From: Thermoleophilia bacterium
GTDB lineage: Bacteria > Actinomycetota > Thermoleophilia > Gaiellales > SKUG01
NCBI GenBank assembly: GCA_020438525.1
Contig: JAGQUL010000183.1
Span: 1 to 8,088, forward strand
Length of the DNA stretch: 8,088 bases
Direction: 5' to 3'
Made by a program: the position numbers and the translations under genes. Numbering within the stretch: the stretch's first letter is position 1; each line of letters starts with the position of its first letter. The notes beneath the pieces are model-generated. The model made no database searches. It was given only the letters and a program-made list of their open reading frames with translations, and was not told the DNA's origin. Positions 6,272 to 8,088 of this stretch are shown in pieces.

Positions 6272-6862
6272 ATGCTCACATCCCTCTCCAGAAGACTTGT
6301 ACTTCGACGCAATCTACGCTCCGTCAGGGCTGGTGCGGGTAGTGGTTCGGTTATCGAGTCGCCTGCGACTCTGTTATCCCCGGCCGCTCTTACGATCGGG
6401 CGCGATGTCTATGTCGGTCCGCGGTCGTACGTGGCGGCCGACGGGGGCATCGACATCGGAGACGGGGTAATGATCGGCCCCATGCTGTACGCACAGAGCT
6501 CATCTCACGTGTACGACGGGGTGGACCTCGGTGCGCTGCCATACGACCATCGCATCGTGAGGAAGCCGATTAGTATCGGACGCTACGTGTGGATCGGCGG
6601 ACGGGTCACCATAAACCCGGGGGTCTCGATAGATGAAGGGGCGATCATCGGCGCTGGTACTGTAGTGCCAAAAGACATCCCGCGGCTGGCCATCGTTGTC
6701 GGTAATCCAGCAAGGATAATTGGGTATCGTGATCCGGAATCATTCGAGCGACTTGCGCGCGATGGCATGTCCCACGCACGGTTGAAGCGAAGTGGGATGC
6801 AGCCCGACGTATGGCTGAACCCCGGCGACTACGAGCGCATTCCCCGACTACGAAGCCTCTGA
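6272..6862 (+). CDS. Hexapeptide-repeat (LbH) O-acyltransferase, WbbJ/LacA-like
   Basis: The 196-residue product contains left-handed beta-helix hexapeptide repeats from about residue 39 to 132, such as IGRDVYVGPRSYV, IDIGDGVMIGP and ISIGRYVWIGGRVTINPGVSI. The usual loop with the likely catalytic histidine is SSSHVYDG (H79 after the serines). The helix ends in IIGAGTVVPKDIP (125-137) and the VVGNPARIIG motif (142-151), the standard C-terminal signature of this acetyltransferase group. Such enzymes form trimers and use acetyl-CoA to O-acetylate sugars; the target sugar is inferred to belong to this locus. A basic N-terminus (SLSRRLVLRR) may help membrane contact. The ATG begins 1 bp after the GT10 stop and has no clear Shine-Dalgarno sequence, so it probably depends on coupling. 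The last 15 bp overlap the convergent flippase gene. Confidence 0.9.
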   Translation: MLTSLSRRLVLRRNLRSVRAGAGSGSVIESPATLLSPAALTIGRDVYVGPRSYVAADGGIDIGDGVMIGPMLYAQSSSHVYDGVDLGALPYDHRIVRKPISIGRYVWIGGRVTINPGVSIDEGAIIGAGTVVPKDIPRLAIVVGNPARIIGYRDPESFERLARDGMSHARLKRSGMQPDVWLNPGDYERIPRLRSL

Positions 6863-8088
6863 CCGGCTCACGATCCTCCGATTAATGGTGCGGAGATTGA
6901 GCGAGTCGAGCAACTCGATCATCACCAGCGACAACATCGCGGTATTGAGCGATAGTAGTCCAGTCAAATGGAATGAAATCATTGCTCCTACGTAAAATAG
7001 CGAACGGAATGCCTGGAACCCAGCAACCCAGGCGTACGCTCGCCGAGAATGTGTGATCGCATTGGTTGTGAGCAGACCGTTCACAAGCAATAGCGCTCCC
7101 CACGTTCCCGCGATCACCGACGTCAACCACGATGGCTGGAACTCGTCGCCAAACAGACCAACGATCATTCGAACGACTAGGGTCAACGCGAAGACCGCTG
7201 GAAAGAACGCCCCGGCGCACGCCTTGTTCAATCTTCGCGTCAGGTGGCGGCGGTCATCTACTGCGGCCGTAGCAGGAAAGAGCACGTTGCTGATGATCGC
7301 CAACAACTGTGCTACGACCAAGAAACCCGCCGCGTAGTACGCACCGTAGACGCCCAGTGCGTCGGAACCTAACCACCGCCCAACAAGAAACTTGTCGGCG
7401 TAGACAAATCCAATTGGGCTCGCAGCGTGGAGCATGGTAACGAAGCCATAGGATCGAAGTTCGCTGGCTTCGGATGCTCTCCAGCACCTCGACGAAATCC
7501 ACTCACGCAGCGACCACCACATCCTTGCCGCCACCACAGAAGCCCCAACGATAAGTGCGACGCAATATGCCTCCCACCCCCGGTCGCCCTCAATCAGAAT
7601 GAGAGAAAGAACGAGCAAGACGACGACACCTTCGACCGGCCTCATTCGCGCCTGCCTGCGGAAGAGTTGCATTCCAGACAACGCGCGATCAGCGCTCACT
7701 CGAGCGGCGAGGGCGACGCCGAGAGCAATGCCGGCCAATACGAGCGTCGATTGCAGATGCTGCACGCTCATCGAAACAAGGGCGACTGCAGAGACCGCCA
7801 CGAGAGCAAGCACCGTCGTTGAGATCGCGATCACGATGACGGCGGTTGTAACAACCTCGGCGATGCGCTCTGATTCAACGCGGGGAAGTCGGCGAGACAT
7901 CGCCACATCGAAGCCCAATGGAGCGAATACGGAAAACATCTGCGCGACGGTGATCACGAAGATCGCTTGGCCGTATTCTGCTGCGCCGAGCGTCCGACCC
8001 GCGGCGATGCTGGCGCCAAACATTAGCGCGGCAGCCGCTATGCCACCGATCGCCGAGTGCCGCAATCCAACTACGAACGCACGCGCTC
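6848..8088 (-). CDS. Wzx-like polysaccharide flippase (MOP superfamily), 5' end beyond the right edge
   Basis: At least 413 residues are visible, with about twelve hydrophobic segments spread along the length. Diagnostic features of MOP-type flippases are the N-terminal RTLGAAEYGQ after the first membrane segment and the central block ADKFLVGRWLG followed by ALGVYGAYYAAG, which matches the D-K/R-LG---LG-Y pattern of Wzx/RfbX proteins. These proteins move lipid-linked oligosaccharides across the cytoplasmic membrane. The frame is open to the edge: a TTG at 8065 exists, but the residues before it (RAFVVG) read as genuine protein, so the true start probably lies outside. The normal family length is about 420-500 residues, so little is missing. 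It converges on the acyltransferase and overlaps it by 15 bp. Confidence 0.88.
   Translation of the reverse strand, partial: ARAFVVGLRHSAIGGIAAAALMFGASIAAGRTLGAAEYGQAIFVITVAQMFSVFAPLGFDVAMSRRLPRVESERIAEVVTTAVIVIAISTTVLALVAVSAVALVSMSVQHLQSTLVLAGIALGVALAARVSADRALSGMQLFRRQARMRPVEGVVVLLVLSLILIEGDRGWEAYCVALIVGASVVAARMWWSLREWISSRCWRASEASELRSYGFVTMLHAASPIGFVYADKFLVGRWLGSDALGVYGAYYAAGFLVVAQLLAIISNVLFPATAAVDDRRHLTRRLNKACAGAFFPAVFALTLVVRMIVGLFGDEFQPSWLTSVIAGTWGALLLVNGLLTTNAITHSRRAYAWVAGFQAFRSLFYVGAMISFHLTGLLSLNTAMLSLVMIELLDSLNLRTINRRIVSRSEAS

Noticed and set aside
7053..7822. Plus-strand open frames opposite the flippase gene
   Set aside because: They are Pro/Arg/His-rich shadows without motifs, opposite a clear twelve-segment membrane protein.

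Overview
The window looks like part of a cell-surface polysaccharide (glycan) biosynthesis locus from a high-GC Gram-positive actinobacterium. A Microbacteriaceae-like host is my inference only. The support is roughly 60% or higher GC in most genes, GC-rich third codon positions, several GTG starts, apparently leaderless or near-leaderless starts behind TATACT -10 boxes, and an actinobacterial style of gene content (a GT2/DUF2304 pair and a large YPPGFH-type membrane protein). No tRNA, rRNA, insertion sequence, CRISPR array or phage gene was recognised.

Layout from left to right. (1) Minus strand, 1-733: the N-terminal part of a polytopic membrane protein (DUF6541/GT-C-like) that runs off the left edge. 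(2) Plus strand, 872-3038: a tightly overlapping three-gene unit. It holds a DPM1-like GT2 glycosyltransferase, a three-TM DUF2304 protein and a second, WbbL/rhamnosyltransferase-like GT2. (3) Minus strand, 2986-4095: a third GT2 enzyme, convergent with the previous unit and overlapping its last gene tail to tail by 53 bp. (4) Plus strand, 4223-6862: a second three-gene unit with a CgeB-like glycosyltransferase, a GT10 (fucosyltransferase-family) enzyme and a left-handed beta-helix (hexapeptide) O-acyltransferase. (5) Minus strand, 6848-8088: a Wzx-like lipid-linked oligosaccharide flippase that overlaps the acyltransferase tail to tail by 15 bp and runs off the right edge.

Taken together, the genes suggest assembly of a lipid-linked glycan on the cytoplasmic face. 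Up to five glycosyltransferases would add sugars one after another (the DPM1-like enzyme may instead charge polyprenyl phosphate), an acyl group would be added by the hexapeptide enzyme, and the Wzx-like protein would flip the product. The partial membrane protein at the left could act on the outer face as a GT-C enzyme or a polymerase-like protein. No initiating phosphoglycosyltransferase, obvious Wzy polymerase or nucleotide-sugar synthesis gene lies inside the window, so the sugars cannot be named from it.

The most distinctive part is the CgeB-GT10-acyltransferase cassette. Its GT10 gene drops to about 48% GC over 5941-6240 by hand count, well below the neighbouring genes, which fits a more recently acquired module. 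I found no clearly undescribed system. The points worth following are this cassette, the paired TATACT divergent promoters and the overlapping convergent gene ends.
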